Source: Dioscorea cayenensis subsp. rotundata (taxonomy: Eukaryota > Streptophyta > Magnoliopsida > Dioscoreales > Dioscoreaceae). From it: a stretch of 64,000 bases of DNA. The DNA is taken from contig NC_052481.1 of NCBI RefSeq assembly GCF_009730915.1, positions 21,302,461 to 21,366,460 of the forward strand, given 5' to 3'. How positions within the stretch are numbered: the first letter of the stretch is position 1; each line of letters begins with the position of its first letter. Below, in pieces: positions 34,660-47,326 of the stretch. The position numbers and the translations under genes are program-made. A model generated the notes under the pieces. The model was not told where the DNA came from. It saw nothing but the letters and a program-made list of their open reading frames with translations, and searched no databases.

Positions 34660-36160
34660 AGTTTAATTCATTGGAATTTTGTTCAAAGTCAATGGTCTTC
34701 TACATTGTATTTTGTTATCATGAAATGAAGTGGGTGATGTGCACTGAAAGACACAGGCCATGCAACTGCCCACCCGCTCAAGATAAATTTGGCTTGAATT
34801 GTGCCCTCGAACTCTGAATAATAAACCAGTTTAAAGTTTGAGCCAAAATGTTAAGATTCATATTTGGTGATTGAAGATTGGCATCCAGAGCTGATGTTTC
34901 CCCTGGTTTTTATTGGATGACTAGTATTTAGAGACATGAAATGGAGGTGCAATTCTTATTAGGTTTAGGGGGATTAGGTTGAGGATTGTGTATACAGGGT
35001 GAGTAAAATAGTCGCATATTAAATAAGTTAGGAAAATAATTATGTGATTATATGTATGATTTGAACTTGAACATACAAGGTATTTTCATAAGACGAAATA
35101 ATGAGACTCAAACATTTCAAAATGGATAATTCTTCACATTGATTGGGTTATGTCATTACATAGTTGAGTTATAGGCGTTAAACTTGTTTGTATTAGAATA
35201 ACTAATAGTCCCACAATCAGATAATTTTTATAACTATATATGTGAATTTAAAAGCTTAGATTTCTCATCGTATCAATTCAAGTTTTCATGTTGAATCAGA
35301 CTTGGATAATATGTTTATTTCTTCTCTAAGAGAGTTGGTACTTCATTCTTGTCCCCTACTAGAGATTGATGTTTAATATAAATAAAAAGAAAAATATTAA
35401 AGGATTGTGGATTACTTGTTTGAATTTTTCATGTAAGGAGGCCTGCTAGAACGGAAAATGCAGGTTGATGACAGCAATGGGCACCAACACACTACTAATA
35501 ATTTTCAAATGGTACAGCCTAATCTCTTTGATCTTATCACTGTGCAGGTGCTTGTGAGAATGAGAATTAATCTTACAGCCTTTCTCAACTTGGTTTTCTA
35601 ATTACATCACTGGTGACATCTGTGCACCTTCTTGATGGTTGAATTATAATGACATGCACAGTAAGATCAAGATCATTGTATATACCTGAATTGATTACAT
35701 AGTCAATCTTATAAGCTTGCAAATTATGTATAGACTTAGTCTTTCAGGATTGAATATCAGCAAGAGACTCATTGAGCTTTGAAGGTTTTTTTCTTAATTA
35801 TTCTTTTTTTCTGGTTGCCCGAAAGAACAGTTTGACTCAGTTGCAGTTAAAGCTCTGATACACACAAAGGAGAGATATATACAGGCTGGGTTGTTGACAA
35901 GAAGAAGGGCTAGAACTTGAATTATTATGGCTTTTCTAACTGGGAAATGAACTAGAACTTGAAATGGAGAATTATATACATGTATTTATATATATATATA
36001 GGTGTTTGATGTAGTCAACTATGTGAGGATGAAGAGCAAGATCATGTCAAACTACTTGAGTTGACTTGTCTGTCATCTTGTGTGTAATTTTCTATTAAAA
36101 GCATAACTTGGTGTTGTATAATAGCTGCTGTAGTTTTCATTTTTATCAGAACTTTTCTTG
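34660..36160. other. Intergenic, upstream of the receptor-like protein gene
   Basis: No supported gene. A (TA)n tract lies near 35988-36000. A stretch near 35070-35180 weakly resembles 43020-43110 in the last SEND1 intron (both contain GAC-AAA-TG-GAGACT and TTGGGTTATGTCATTAC-like text), which may be a shared dispersed repeat. Confidence 0.4.
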
Positions 36161-36164
36161 TTGA

Positions 36165-36345
36165 TTTGCAGAGTAGCAAGAGGCTCTGAGACCTGACAAT
36201 CCAATCCTTCTTGATTGTCGGTTTGAGATTTTGATGGGAAAATATGGATGGACTCCAAATGTTTCAACTTTGTAGATCTTTTGGAGAGGTAATAACTTTC
36301 CTGAGTATGGGTATTAATTAACAAGCAACTGATCTAACTTGAGAT
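36165..36345 (+). pseudogene. Decayed SEND1 fragment (chromodomain exon)
   Basis: Matches SEND1 exon 13 and its flanks (about 42500-42720). The acceptor TTTGCAG, the text GGTTTGAGATTTTGATGGGAAAATATGG opposite GTTTTGAGGTTTCGTGGCAAAATATGG, the exact exon end AGATCTTTTGGAGAGGTA, and the following intron (TGAGTATGGGTATTAATTA) are all present. Frame stops such as TTTGTAG show it is dead. Together with 30952-31105 it shows an old duplicate of SEND1 in the same orientation. Confidence 0.8.
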
Positions 36346-36365
36346 TTTATGGCACAAATGAAATA

Positions 36366-37000
36366 CCGATTCTGTCCAAAGGCCGAGTTACCCGCCCAAG
36401 TCCGAAAGTCCGCCCGAAAATTGAGAGGGCTTGAACAAATATACAAGGCCTGATGACCGGGTCTTGGACAAAATATGAAGCTCATTTTAAAAACGGGCGG
36501 GGTTTGGGTTTTAATGTTAAAGCCGAGGCCGGTCACTGAATAATATATATATATATAATTCAGATATTAATAAAATAAAATATTTATATATTGTATGTGT
36601 GTATATTTAAGGCATACACCATTATTTTGAATTGATTAATTGTGAATAGATGGTCTATTCGACCTTATTATTGATTATTGTTGATTGTTATGGGTTATAA
36701 TGGTTTGAATTTTAAGATGTTGTGATTGAATAAACATGTGTATTTGGTAATTTATTTTTAATGTGTTTTATAGAATAATATTTGTTATTGTTCACAATTT
36801 TTTTATAACTTATTTATTATTTGATGAAAAAAACTTATTTTGGCTGACTTGGGTGACTCTTGGTTAAAGGTCATAAAATCCAGGTGTGTTCTGGCAAAAG
36901 TTAAGTCCCGTATTATTGGACCGGGCCAGGTTTGGACAATCTTGAATTTTATTAATTATAAACTCGCCTCAGCCCTGTCCATGGACAAGTCTAATTCTGC
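36366..37000. mobile_element. Putative non-autonomous transposon, unclassified
   Basis: Two GC-rich ends (36366-36540 with CCCGCCCAAGTCCG and ACGGGCGGGGTTTGGG; 36840-37000 with GGACCGGGCCAGGTTTGGAC and CTGTCCATGGACAAGTC) enclose an AT-rich middle. Such 'cccg/gggc' edges are familiar from dispersed plant repeats, but I could not line up clean terminal inverted repeats or a target duplication. Confidence 0.35.
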
Positions 37001-37310
37001 TTTATCACTGTTTTGTTGTTTTTGCTTTAGTTTTACGTTTTTTTTTTATAATGCATTGCGATTGATTCAAATAAAAAAAATAACGATTTTGGGAAAACAC
37101 AATTCTATTTGAATGGTTTGTTTGTATGATTACTAGAAATTATATGCTTTTGTGTGTGAGGAGCCATGGATGGATGAAGACTAGAATAATTTCTTAAAAT
37201 AATTAAATTATATTATAGCAGTACTTATATAATCTTGTTGTATGTACATCTTGATTATATAGACTTATTAATTTATTTTTAATTTATTTTTTTAGGAAAA
37301 TATAGACTTA

Positions 37311-37314
<4 letters not shown>

Positions 37315-37349
<35 letters not shown>

Positions 37350-37627
37350 CGGAAGTTTGTAGAACGATATATAAAAAAATAAGAAAAAATAAAGAAGAGA
37401 GAGACAAATAAAAATGGCGAAGGAAAGAGGAATAAACATGTGCATAAATAGTACCAGAATCACTAATTTAAAGCACTGATCATGACACTCTTTTGAATCA
37501 TTGTTCATGTTTACTATTGAAATTATTGTTTATTAGAATAGATGATTTGTAGTCATTGGGTTTTAATCCAACGGCTCAGCTACAGACATCCGTAAATTTT
37601 TTATTAACGAACATCAATAAATGACTA

Positions 37628-37690
<63 letters not shown>
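37315..37690. mobile_element. Element flanked by (TA)n tracts on both sides
   Basis: A 285-bp non-coding body (37345-37631) lies between (TA)n tracts at about 37320-37344 and 37632-37687. The body starts AACTACGGAAGTTTGTAG and ends with CAGACATCCGTAAATT and a short AT-rich run. It shows no strong inverted ends. The arrangement resembles the element at 28842-29138, although the bodies are not obviously related. Confidence 0.5.
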
Positions 37691-37691
<1 letters not shown>

Positions 37692-39280
37692 TTTGTAACC
37701 TTGTATTTGGATGAAAGGGAATGATTCTCAACATGAAATGGGAATTACATCCCTTTTTGGTGCATTACAACAGTGAACAGTTTTAAAAAAAAGGAAAAGG
37801 GGGGATAGGATTCGCATTTTCCAGGGGAAATTACCTATATTAAATAATTAACTATAATAAAAAATATTAGTTTAAAATATTTAATTATAATAATTAAAAT
37901 GAATAATAAATAATTAAAAAAATTATAAATAAAAATTAGTCAACATAACATAGTATTTTTATATGTAAATTTTAGTTTATTTATTTTAAAGACATAAAAA
38001 TAACTTTGCCATATTTTTTCCATTTTTATTTTCTATTTTTTTACTAATTTTATTTTCATTCTTTAAGGAGACAAACCTATGGGTTAATCAAGAGATATGC
38101 GGAAGTTAATGCTTCACGAGCTCTCACATTGGATTTTTGTAATATACATGGTGGGATTCAAACTCCTTCAAAATACATTTTTTTAACATTAGATTCAAAC
38201 TCCCACCACTTTTTTCTTTTAAGGGGCTTGGGTGTTAGCCTGCTAATCAAGATAAGGAGGTGCTCACCTCTATCTTAGAAAAACCATTCTTACTTTTCTA
38301 TCCTTATTTCTATCCTTTTTTTTTTTTCAAGTTAAACCCTCAACTTGTTTTAACCACTAGGTGCCAGTGGGTAACCCTTCCCCTTTCTCTCTCTTGGTTT
38401 TTATTTTTATTTTTTAAAAATGTTAATTTTTTTACAAACTAATACCTATACTCTATAAAAAATAATGTCTTTTTTTAATATATACAAAAATTTACCTCCA
38501 GCCGGTGAGACTTTTATGCGTTGACCATTATCTTTTACCTTATGTTTTTTTCTGTGTTGTTCTCTTTTTAAGTTCTAGTGGATGTTTGCTTGAATGAATG
38601 TGGTTTATCCATCTTTATAAAAAAAAAAAATTACTATTTGCTTCGTTCATAACTTGATATTTTATAAATTAGTTTGTATAGTCTTAAAAAAAATTATTTT
38701 CTTCAAACATCTATTATTTAACTTTAAATTTTTTTGACAAATTAGTTTATACAATATAAATCCCTGTCTCTCCCATCCGTTATCTATCCTTACTTTCTCT
38801 TTCATTTTCTAATCTAAACATTATGTTAGTCAACAATTCATGTCAGTCGATCAATATGATTTTTTTTTTAATTATTATTTTTTAAGTTAAACCTTAAACC
38901 TATTTTTAGTTTGTAGAATCAACAACTTTTTCATACATGTATAAAAATAAAAATTGTATGATACTATTCTTTTCAATTTAATTATAGTGATTTATCTATT
39001 TTTTTCAAAAATAAATAAATAAATAAAATGTGAGATAAGCAATTCATCCCGCCTCAAGAGTCCGTTTCATAGATGCACTATTCTCTTTTATTTCCTTTTT
39101 TTACTATTCATTGTCTGAATAGAAAGGTTATTTTGGTAGTTTTAACCTCAAGTAGGGGTTAACTTTGGTCTCTCTATTTTTCAAATTTTCAATTTTTTGA
39201 ATTTTGATTTCGAGTTGCAAAAATGGTCTCTTTTTCCCTCTGGTTCTCTCGTCTTCTTGTTTTTGCTCTGGGATGCGATA
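37690..39280. other. Intergenic and promoter of the SEND1 gene
   Basis: AT-rich DNA with A and T runs. A stretch at 38060-38250 has GATTCAAACTCC-type text met in dispersed repeats. No gene is supported. The last 200 bases are the promoter and leader of SEND1; an ATG at 39223 in the leader is out of frame with the main start and opens a 105-codon frame that is not conserved. Confidence 0.45.
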
Positions 39281-42200
39281 ATGGGGGTGAAAAATCTCTG
39301 GGATATCTTGGAATCTTGCAAGAAAACCCTACCACTCCACCATCTCCAGTGAGTTCCCTTCCTCTTTCTTCTCCTTTCATGCCTATCAATCTATCCTTTT
39401 TAGGGGTTTTCGCCATTTTCCCTTATTTTCTTGTTGATTCACAGGAACAAGAGACTTTGCGTCGATCTTTCTTGCTGGTTGATCCAGTTCCAGAACGCCA
39501 ACAAGTCGCCGGCTTGCATCAAGGGACAAGCTCTACTTGAGGAGTTTGTTCCACCGGCTTCGAGCACTCATCGCTTTGAATTGCAGCCTCATCTTTGTCA
39601 CTGGTAATCCTATCATTCAAGATTGTTTTTTGTTCCCTCTAACTTGAAACAATTTTGGATTTGAGTGCAAATCGTTGAAAAAAAAATGGAATTTTGGGTT
39701 TAGATGGAGCGATTCCTTCGATTAAGTTGTCGACATATAGAAGAAGGTTGGGCGCCGGTGCTGAGGTTAGCCCTTTGTTTATTTGACTCTAAAGTTGTGG
39801 TCTTTGGGGGCCGGAGCGATTCCCTGAAGTTGGTTTTCTTGATTGCTCCAGTCTACCCGTGAGGAGGCTAACCCTCTGACCGTGGCGTCACTCCGGCGGA
39901 ATGCGAGCTCCGAGTTCTCTTGTATGATAAAAGAAGCCAAAGTTCTTGGGCTTGCACTTGGAATCCCTTGCTTGGATGGGTAATACTTGTTAAAATGAAA
40001 ATTTTAAACAATGGTAGGGGTTGGTTGGTATACCTTTTACGGTGGACAAATTTTTAGAATGCTTGCAGAAAATTTAGTCCCGTCATTTGAAAAAAAATCA
40101 ACTTCTTATGTAATGCAAGTTTTACTTTAACAGGCTTGAGGAAGCTGAGGCCCAGTGTGCTTTGCTGAATGCTGAGTCACTCTGTGTGAGTTGTGTGAAT
40201 TATTTAGCTTGTGTTTAGCAGCATGCTTGTGTGTGTGAATATTTAGATTTAGTGCTATTGTTTTCAGGATGGATGCTTCTCTTCAGATTCAGATATCTTT
40301 CTTTTTGGAGCTCGAACAGTGTACAGAGACGTTGTCTTGGGTCAGTAGATTTTAGAATTTTGTGACAACTGCATGGATCATAATTTGCTTGATTTCCCCC
40401 ACTGTAACTAGTCTTGTGACTCTTTATGAAAGTCTGCATCAAATCTTACTATTTTGACTTGCCTATAATTTCTGCATTGGTAAGAGTTGAATCTGTTGTA
40501 TTAGGTGATGGTGGGCATGTAAGTTGCTATGAGATGGTTGATATAGAAAGCAAACTTGGCTTGGGTAGGAATTCATTGGTAAGTTTGTTCATCATTCTGT
40601 GGTCATTTAGAATTTTCGCTAAACTAATTTGTGTACTGGCTGCCCTTTTTGTTTGACAAATTAATTTTTTTAATCAAAGACAATCTAGTCACAACCGAAT
40701 GGACTATCATTCTTCCAAGTTGACTCTGAAGCTTTTCAATGCGTGTGCCACTTTCTATTTTTCCTTGTTGACTATTTCCCCATGATGGAACCTGTTGGCC
40801 AAATATCCTGATCATTATTATGATTTGGTTGTTTGTTTCTGCTCTGTAATTTTAAGTTTCTCAAAACAAGTATCCAATTAGCTTTTTAAATATGAGGTAT
40901 CTGATTGATATAAATACTTTGGAATCATTATCTCTTTCTTATTTCTTTTGACAGTATGTTCTGAAGATGTAAATTTTCCTTGTAAATGAGAAACACCACC
41001 AATAAATGGTACTCTGCACCAAAATTATCTGCATCTGTATTTTCTTTTTCACACTTTTTTCTCTGTTAATTATCTCAATTTATATCTTGTTTCACTCTAT
41101 TTTCTCAAACTGGGTGTTGTGGCTCTTTGTTCAGATCACACTTGCACTACTTCTTGGTGGTGATTATTCTCAAAGAGTTCATGGCTTTGGTCCAGTAAGT
41201 GGCCTTGATTGCTTTTATGTTTGACATCATTAATGGTTTGATATCAATTTATCTAAAGGTTCTCATTATGTGATTTTATGAGCTGGATTCTTACAAATTG
41301 TTCCTGCAGGAGAAAGCCCTCCAGGTTGTTAAGTCCATGGGGGATGACAATGTCCTCCAACAAATCATATCTGAGGGATTAATGGGTCTTAAGAAAAGGA
41401 CAGGGACAAAGAAAATGGATAAACATATCAACCGTGATAAAAATAAAGAGAATGACCAGTCCCAAATGAGAAATATTAATAGTGAGTCAAAGTCTTACTG
41501 TCAACCTATATTTTCTTCCATAAAGTCTCTTGAAATTAGAAATGTCAATTTTCAAATTAGTCATAGGCAATTCTGCCATTTTTATTTTATTTTTTTGTTA
41601 TTCACATATCACCAGAAATATCATATTATGTGAAATGGTATAAAGTTTATTATCAAATCAGGATTGCAAAAGATAATACAAATGATTCCATCCTTTGACC
41701 ACTAATTTTCATGTAGACCTTTCTTCTTTTTCTTGTGTGTGTTATCACAGTGAATTCAAAGAATCAAGGCTTAGATGATCAGTTTTGTCAAGTTATTAAA
41801 GCATATCTGAAACCAAAATGTCATTCAGCTGACTCAGAGGCTGTGCTCAGGTAAAGATTGCCTAACTTATTGATTATGATTTACTCTGTCTGATATTAAT
41901 GACAAAGATCTGTTATTTGAAATATCTATATGATGTGACGGTAGCAACTCAAGCTTTGGAGGATCACATTTCTGGTTCTTTTAGAGTGTCCAGTTCACAA
42001 TGGAATAGGCATATGATTTCTATTCACTGAAAGAAGCTCTACTTAGTTGTAAACAATGAATGATAAAACAAATTGGTTCTTGAATACTCATTGATATTTG
42101 TTAATTTAGTTCCTTACCTTGCAGAGTTTGCAGTGAGTGGCCATTTCAGCTAACCCAAATTCAACATATATGTGAGCAGTATTTTGGTTGGAACCCTGAG

Positions 42201-43651
42201 AAGACGGGTAAACCCTATGCTCAAGTTTTTCTTTAGGTTGTCATTGAGGGTTGTGAATTCTAATTGAAGCCCCAACATTTTCAGTCTATGAGCATGTTAT
42301 CTGTTTTGTGCTTCACACTGGCAGATGAATACATCCTTTCCAAGATTGCTGAGAGAGATCTTAGGAGATTTGCTAACCTACGGCTTGTTTCATCTGAGCT
42401 AGGAGCAAGAATTCCATTTGATAAGGTTCTACATTGCACAGCAATGTTATATTCAGTGTCTGATTACTAACGGATGCAATTTATGACATGTAAGACTCCT
42501 TGTTTCTTTCAGCTGCCAGTTATCTGCCCTGTTTCTACCATTGTTAAGCAAAGAAAACTACATGGTAATGTATGTTTTGAGGTTTCGTGGCAAAATATGG
42601 GTGGAATTCAGATGTCTATCGTCCCTGCAGATCTTTTGGAGAGGTAGTAGTTTTTCTGAATATGGTATTAATTACCAAGCATGCTAATACCAAGATGACT
42701 TCCTTTTTCTTGAGATTTTGAGATAATTTGAATATTGAGTTTCGAGAAGCACAAGTCTATTGAAATACCAATATTGGTTCTTTTGTATAATTACGAGAAA
42801 TTATCTTTGTGATACCCAATAATTTAGTGATAACTATTCTAGGGTATGATCTATGAGTTGGTTTGAGGACGAAGTAAGCAGAAACTGATAGGCCTCAGAT
42901 ATAGTCCCAATTTTGAGTAGATTTAAGATTCTGCACGGAGGATGACTATAAAGTTCCCAAATCAAATAAGAGGAAAAAGGAACCCATGCTTATATATTTG
43001 AATAGGTGTAAATTTTTATACGACAAAACTGCGAGACTTAATATGAGACAAACAGAAAATGAACAATTCCTCACTTGGATTGGACTATGTCATTGCAATA
43101 AATCTTTCCAACTCATCCAATCTTATGTGTTATACAAGCCTTGTTATCTGTAAGAAATCATGTGATGATTCTGATGCCAATTTTGGATTTTTTTTTTTCC
43201 TTTTAGTGTCTTTTATTTTTTATTTTTTGGCTCATCAGTTATATCTTCCCTTTGTTCCTGCAGTGCCTGCCCAGAAATGATATCTGAGTTCATGGCAAGG
43301 AAGGATGAAGAAAAGAAATGTCGAAACAGAAGATTAAATACAAGGAAATCAAGTAAAGCATCTATTAATGAAGTTGAAGCCCGGCTCCAAAGCCTAATGC
43401 TCAGCATTGATTCAGAGAGCAACTCAGTCCCCAGTTCAAGCTCAAATTTCCATCATTCAGCTACAAATACCACAACACCCGATATCATCGATCTATCCAG
43501 TCCTTCACCGCCTCATCGCCCATCTAAAGTTGCCGAACCTGTGGATGTCATTGAAATTTATGATTCAGAAGCTGAGATGTCAACTGAACATCAGCGGAAG
43601 GCGAGAAATCTGAAGTTGTTTTTAGACAATATCAGGAATGAACTTCATTAG
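39281..43651 (+). CDS. SEND1: SEND1/GEN-like Holliday-junction endonuclease, one frameshift
   Basis: XPG/Rad2-family nuclease that cuts branched DNA in recombination and repair in the nucleus. Fourteen exons: 39281-39348, 39445-39603, 39704-39765, 39852-39979, 40134-40185, 40268-40340, 40505-40578, 41135-41194, 41310-41481, 41751-41850, 42125-42207, 42325-42425, 42513-42643, 43264-43651. These join to 549 residues when one extra G is removed. XPG-N starts MGVKNLWDILESCKK and holds the metal-binding Asp in LCVDLSCW and that of TDGAIPS. XPG-I carries GLEEAEAQCA and DGCFSSDSDIFLFGA. A helix-hairpin part has LLLGGDYSQRV. A chromodomain-like segment follows near residues 380-420 (GNVCFEVSWQNMGG). 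The Ser-rich tail has DIIDLSS and VDVIEIYDSE, which look like SUMO-interacting motifs. The frame break is in GGG at 39523-39525: one G too many before DKLYLRSLFHRLRALIALNCS. Confidence 0.92.
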
Positions 43652-45111
43652 TTGTATTTTTTTTGCATGATTCCTGAGCTGTTAATCAAGGTTGCATTTG
43701 TTCAAGTTTTGTAGGAGGATGTCAGTTTTTTAATTAATCAAATATATTGTACTCCTTCCTTTCTCTTACAAACCATTTCTTTGTTTTGGTGGCCTGTTTG
43801 GTCCTCTCAGCAAATTTAGTGGTTTAATGTTTTGGTGAACCTAACCAATTGGACCATGATGCACTAAAAACATGTAAATCAGCAAAAAGCTAAAAAGCAT
43901 GAAAAACTTAATACAAAAGTTATATGATACTGTCTGTGTAAGTCTCATTTAAATTTAATCAAGCTTGTGTATAGTTTATAAAAGTATTGAAGCTGAAAGT
44001 GCATAGTGCTGTTTCAACCATATCTTTCCGCACTTCAACTCCATCTCAATGATGTGGCACAAAATCTTGCCTTTAAATATTAAAATCTTATTTTCTTTAC
44101 CTGACATGAACAATAATATAAAGTTGAGGGCCTGTCACACCTAGAAACTTTTTGAAAAAAAAAATAAAGTACCTCTTTCCTTATTTTAATAAATGTGATT
44201 TATCTTTTGTTACAAAAATAAAATAAAATACATCAAGTTGTTTAGCAAACCGTGACAACTGAAAATTTTATAAAAATTATCAATTTTTATAAAAGGACAG
44301 CCTTAAAGTGGTTCGCAAGGGGTTAATTATTTGCCAAATAACTCATAGTTCAGTGACGCAATTCACTTACTTAAGATCAAATCATTAAAATAAAAAATAT
44401 TTATTAATTTGAATTCAAATTTTCTCACCACCAAAATAGTGATAATGGGTCTCTAATATTAATTTACAACTGTAACTCAAGCCTCTCATTCCCATGTAAA
44501 GGTGTAAGGTTGAATGTTTTTCTCCTTTTTTATTCTGTGCACGGACTTAATTTTATAGTTTGCTCACTTAATTTAAGAAAAAGGGTCCGATAATTCCCAA
44601 AACTTTTTTGTTATTATTCAATGAATGTTAGTTTATTCATTTTAAAAAAAAAAGAAAAATCTAACAAACCTATCTTAGCATTGAGGAGCGACCCAGGATA
44701 ATCAGATGTATAGTGGATAATAAAATATACGAAATTAAAATTTTTTTTTAAAAAAATATATATATTAATAAATTATTTATTTAAATAAATAAAACTTATA
44801 AATAAAAAGATTTAAGTGTTTTCCGTACAATTTGACTTATTAGATTTCCCACCCAAACACTTTGAATTATCGACAAACTGAAAATAAATTTTGACCATAA
44901 TTCAAAATTCACGAATCACGACTTCAATGAGTGAGCTTTGAACGATGCCACGTCAGCAACAAAAACCAGTGTTTCCTGTTTGGGATTGCACACATGATCT
45001 AGAAAAGTTTCTATAAATAACTCATCCAATGACACAATGACACCACTCCTTCTCTCTGCTTCCTCAAAGACCAAACCCTCAAACTTCGCTCCAGAGCGAG
45101 AGACAGGATCG
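43652..45111. other. Intergenic, promoter of the MSBP gene
   Basis: 3' untranslated region of SEND1 runs to about 43760. Beyond that the DNA is AT-rich with no gene visible. Leader sequence of the next gene starts near 45000; CTATAAATAA at 45011-45020 is a plausible TATA box, about 100 bases before the ATG. Confidence 0.5.
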
Positions 45112-47326
45112 ATGGCGGTGGCGGAGGCTTGGGCGACGCTGAAGCACGCCATCGAGGCATACACGGGGCTATCGGCGGCTACGTTCTTCACGGTGTTGGC
45201 TTTGGCCGTCGCCATCTACTACGCCGTCTCTGGGTTCTTTGGGGAGCCGGCCGTTGTGTCGGATAAACGGGAGGTTGAGGCTGAGGAGTTGGAGCCGCTT
45301 CCTCCGCCTGTGCAGATTGGAGAGGTCACTGAGGAGGAACTTAGGGCTTATGATGGGTCTGATCCTAAGAAGCCGCTTCTCATGGCTATCAAGGGTCAGA
45401 TCTATGATGTCTCTCAGAGCAGGTGATAATCTCTCTACCCTTTTGTTCCTTTTATAAAGTAGATAAACCACTTTTGTTTCTCGATCATTTGTTCAGCTTG
45501 GTTTTTTTTTAGTTTGGTGTTATTTTGTCAGGTATATAGTTGTTGATATTAGTGATGAAGGGTGTTCTGTGTTTCTGTGTGTTTTATTTTTCTTAAATTT
45601 TGTAATTTTTGGTGGGTTTGAGAGAAGAAGTCGTGACTTTGAACCTGGATTTTGAAATTCTCGGTTGTTTCGGGGGTATGGTATTGTGATTTTTCTTCGA
45701 TTGATCGGAAATTTTTTGTTTTCTTATTTGTTTGTTGTTAGTATGAAATGCTTTATGTGATTGTATGTTTTTGGTATTCCATCAACAAAAAATTGAATTT
45801 TTATGGTTCTTATAAGCTTGATGAGCTGGGTTTGTTTTTTGCCTTGGCGTCCCTTGTGTTTGACTTCTTTTGCGGCCTAAGCTATTTTTTTGTTATTAGG
45901 ACGTAGCAGTCATTATCCTTATAGTCCTTATGAGCTAGATAAGGTGGCTTTTGTGTTTCTTGTTTCACGGCCCTCGCTAGCTTTCTCTTTTGAGATAGTT
46001 TCTTCCTTTGCTTATCATTGAAATTTTTGATTTAGTTAAAATTTAGAGGAAAGAAGAAAAAACTTGATCTTGATCGATTCAATTGACCCCTTTCTTTGCT
46101 AAAAATGAGCTCCTTTTTTTAATCCTCATTTTGGGGAATGATTTTGTAAACATATCCTTTGGGAAAGAAGAAAAAACTTGATCTTGATCGATTCATCAGC
46201 ATGTGGAATGATTCTTGACTTTTAATCATGTAAGTTCCACGTCTTTTGAGGAAAAAGCCCTGCCTGAAAAAGATATGTAGACTGAATTTTATAAAAATTA
46301 GCATATAAAAAATACTAGATGCAAGAATTTATCTTTTTAATAGTTGTACATGTTCGTTTTAGATGCATATTTTTTACTCTGCAGAAACTATGGCAGTTGT
46401 TAAATTGAAATTTTAAGAAAATTCCTTTTCATGCTATATCCATTCCAATGAAATTATATTCTCACACCTTGACGAATACAAATTGATGTGTGAGATTTCT
46501 TCCTTTTTCTTATTTGTTATTTATTATCATTAGAAGATGATTATATTTTGTGGATTTGAATGAAAATGTAATTAAAGCTGTACAGGAAACACTAAACCGA
46601 ATTTCTTTATTATGCTTCATTAGTTTTTCATTCAAACCCACAAAATATATTCTTCTTTGTTTGGGTTGATATAGGCATTTGAGCTCTTATGCCCTTGAAG
46701 CTCGCCAAATTTCTAGTGTGAAACATGACCATTTTGATCATCCTGGCTGCATGTGTTCTGATATTGGACAAAGCTTGATCGCATGAAATTATGCATAAAC
46801 TGCTGGTTCAAACCTTAGAATTGGCAGTCTTGTACAAAGTTCCAACCTGTTACCAACTATTTTGCAGGATGCACTCACAAGTATTTATTTGTAATCATGC
46901 TACCTCTTTTTTAATAAGCAACCTAATCAATCTGGGAATCTTGTTACATATCTACTCTAAAATGCTTGATCTGTAATTTGCAGAATGTTCTATGGACCAG
47001 GAGGGCCGTATGCCTTATTTGCTGGTAAAGATGCTAGTAGAGCACTAGCAAAGATGTCATTTGAGGAGAAGGACTTAACTGGGGACATCTCTGGCCTTGG
47101 GCCCTTTGAACTTGATGCCCTGCAGGACTGGGAGTACAAATTCATGAGCAAATATGTCAAGGTGGGAACAATCAAGAAACCGGACTTTGAGAAGGATGTG
47201 CCTACTGTAGATGCCTCTGAAGCTACTGCTCAAACTGCTGAAGGAAGCTCCTTAAATACCACTGTCACGGCGGATGATCTTGAGGAAAGGAAGGAAGTCG
47301 TTGCTGGTGAAGAGGCGAAAGAGTAG
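45112..47326 (+). CDS. MSBP: Membrane steroid-binding protein (MAPR family)
   Basis: Two exons, 45112-45422 and 46984-47326, join in phase to 217 residues with no frame break. Residues about 22-42 form a membrane anchor (TFFTVLALAVAIYYAVSGFF). A Pro/Glu-rich linker follows, then a cytochrome b5-like haem/steroid-binding domain at about 68-165: TEEELRAYDGSDPKKPLLMAIKGQIYDVS, then MFYGPGGPYALFAGKDASRALA, then LDALQDWEYKF. The acidic tail (EERKEVVAGEEAKE) is variable in the family. Arabidopsis members sit in the ER and plasma membrane, bind steroids, and help organise cytochrome P450 enzymes of lignin synthesis. Which paralogue this is cannot be decided here. The start is the first ATG in the conserved frame; an earlier ATG at 45037 lies in the leader. 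Confidence 0.93.

Noticed and set aside
39223-39540. 105-codon plus-strand frame starting before SEND1
   Set aside because: It runs through an intron and in the wrong frame across exon 2; the SEND1 start MGVKNLWD at 39281 is decisive.
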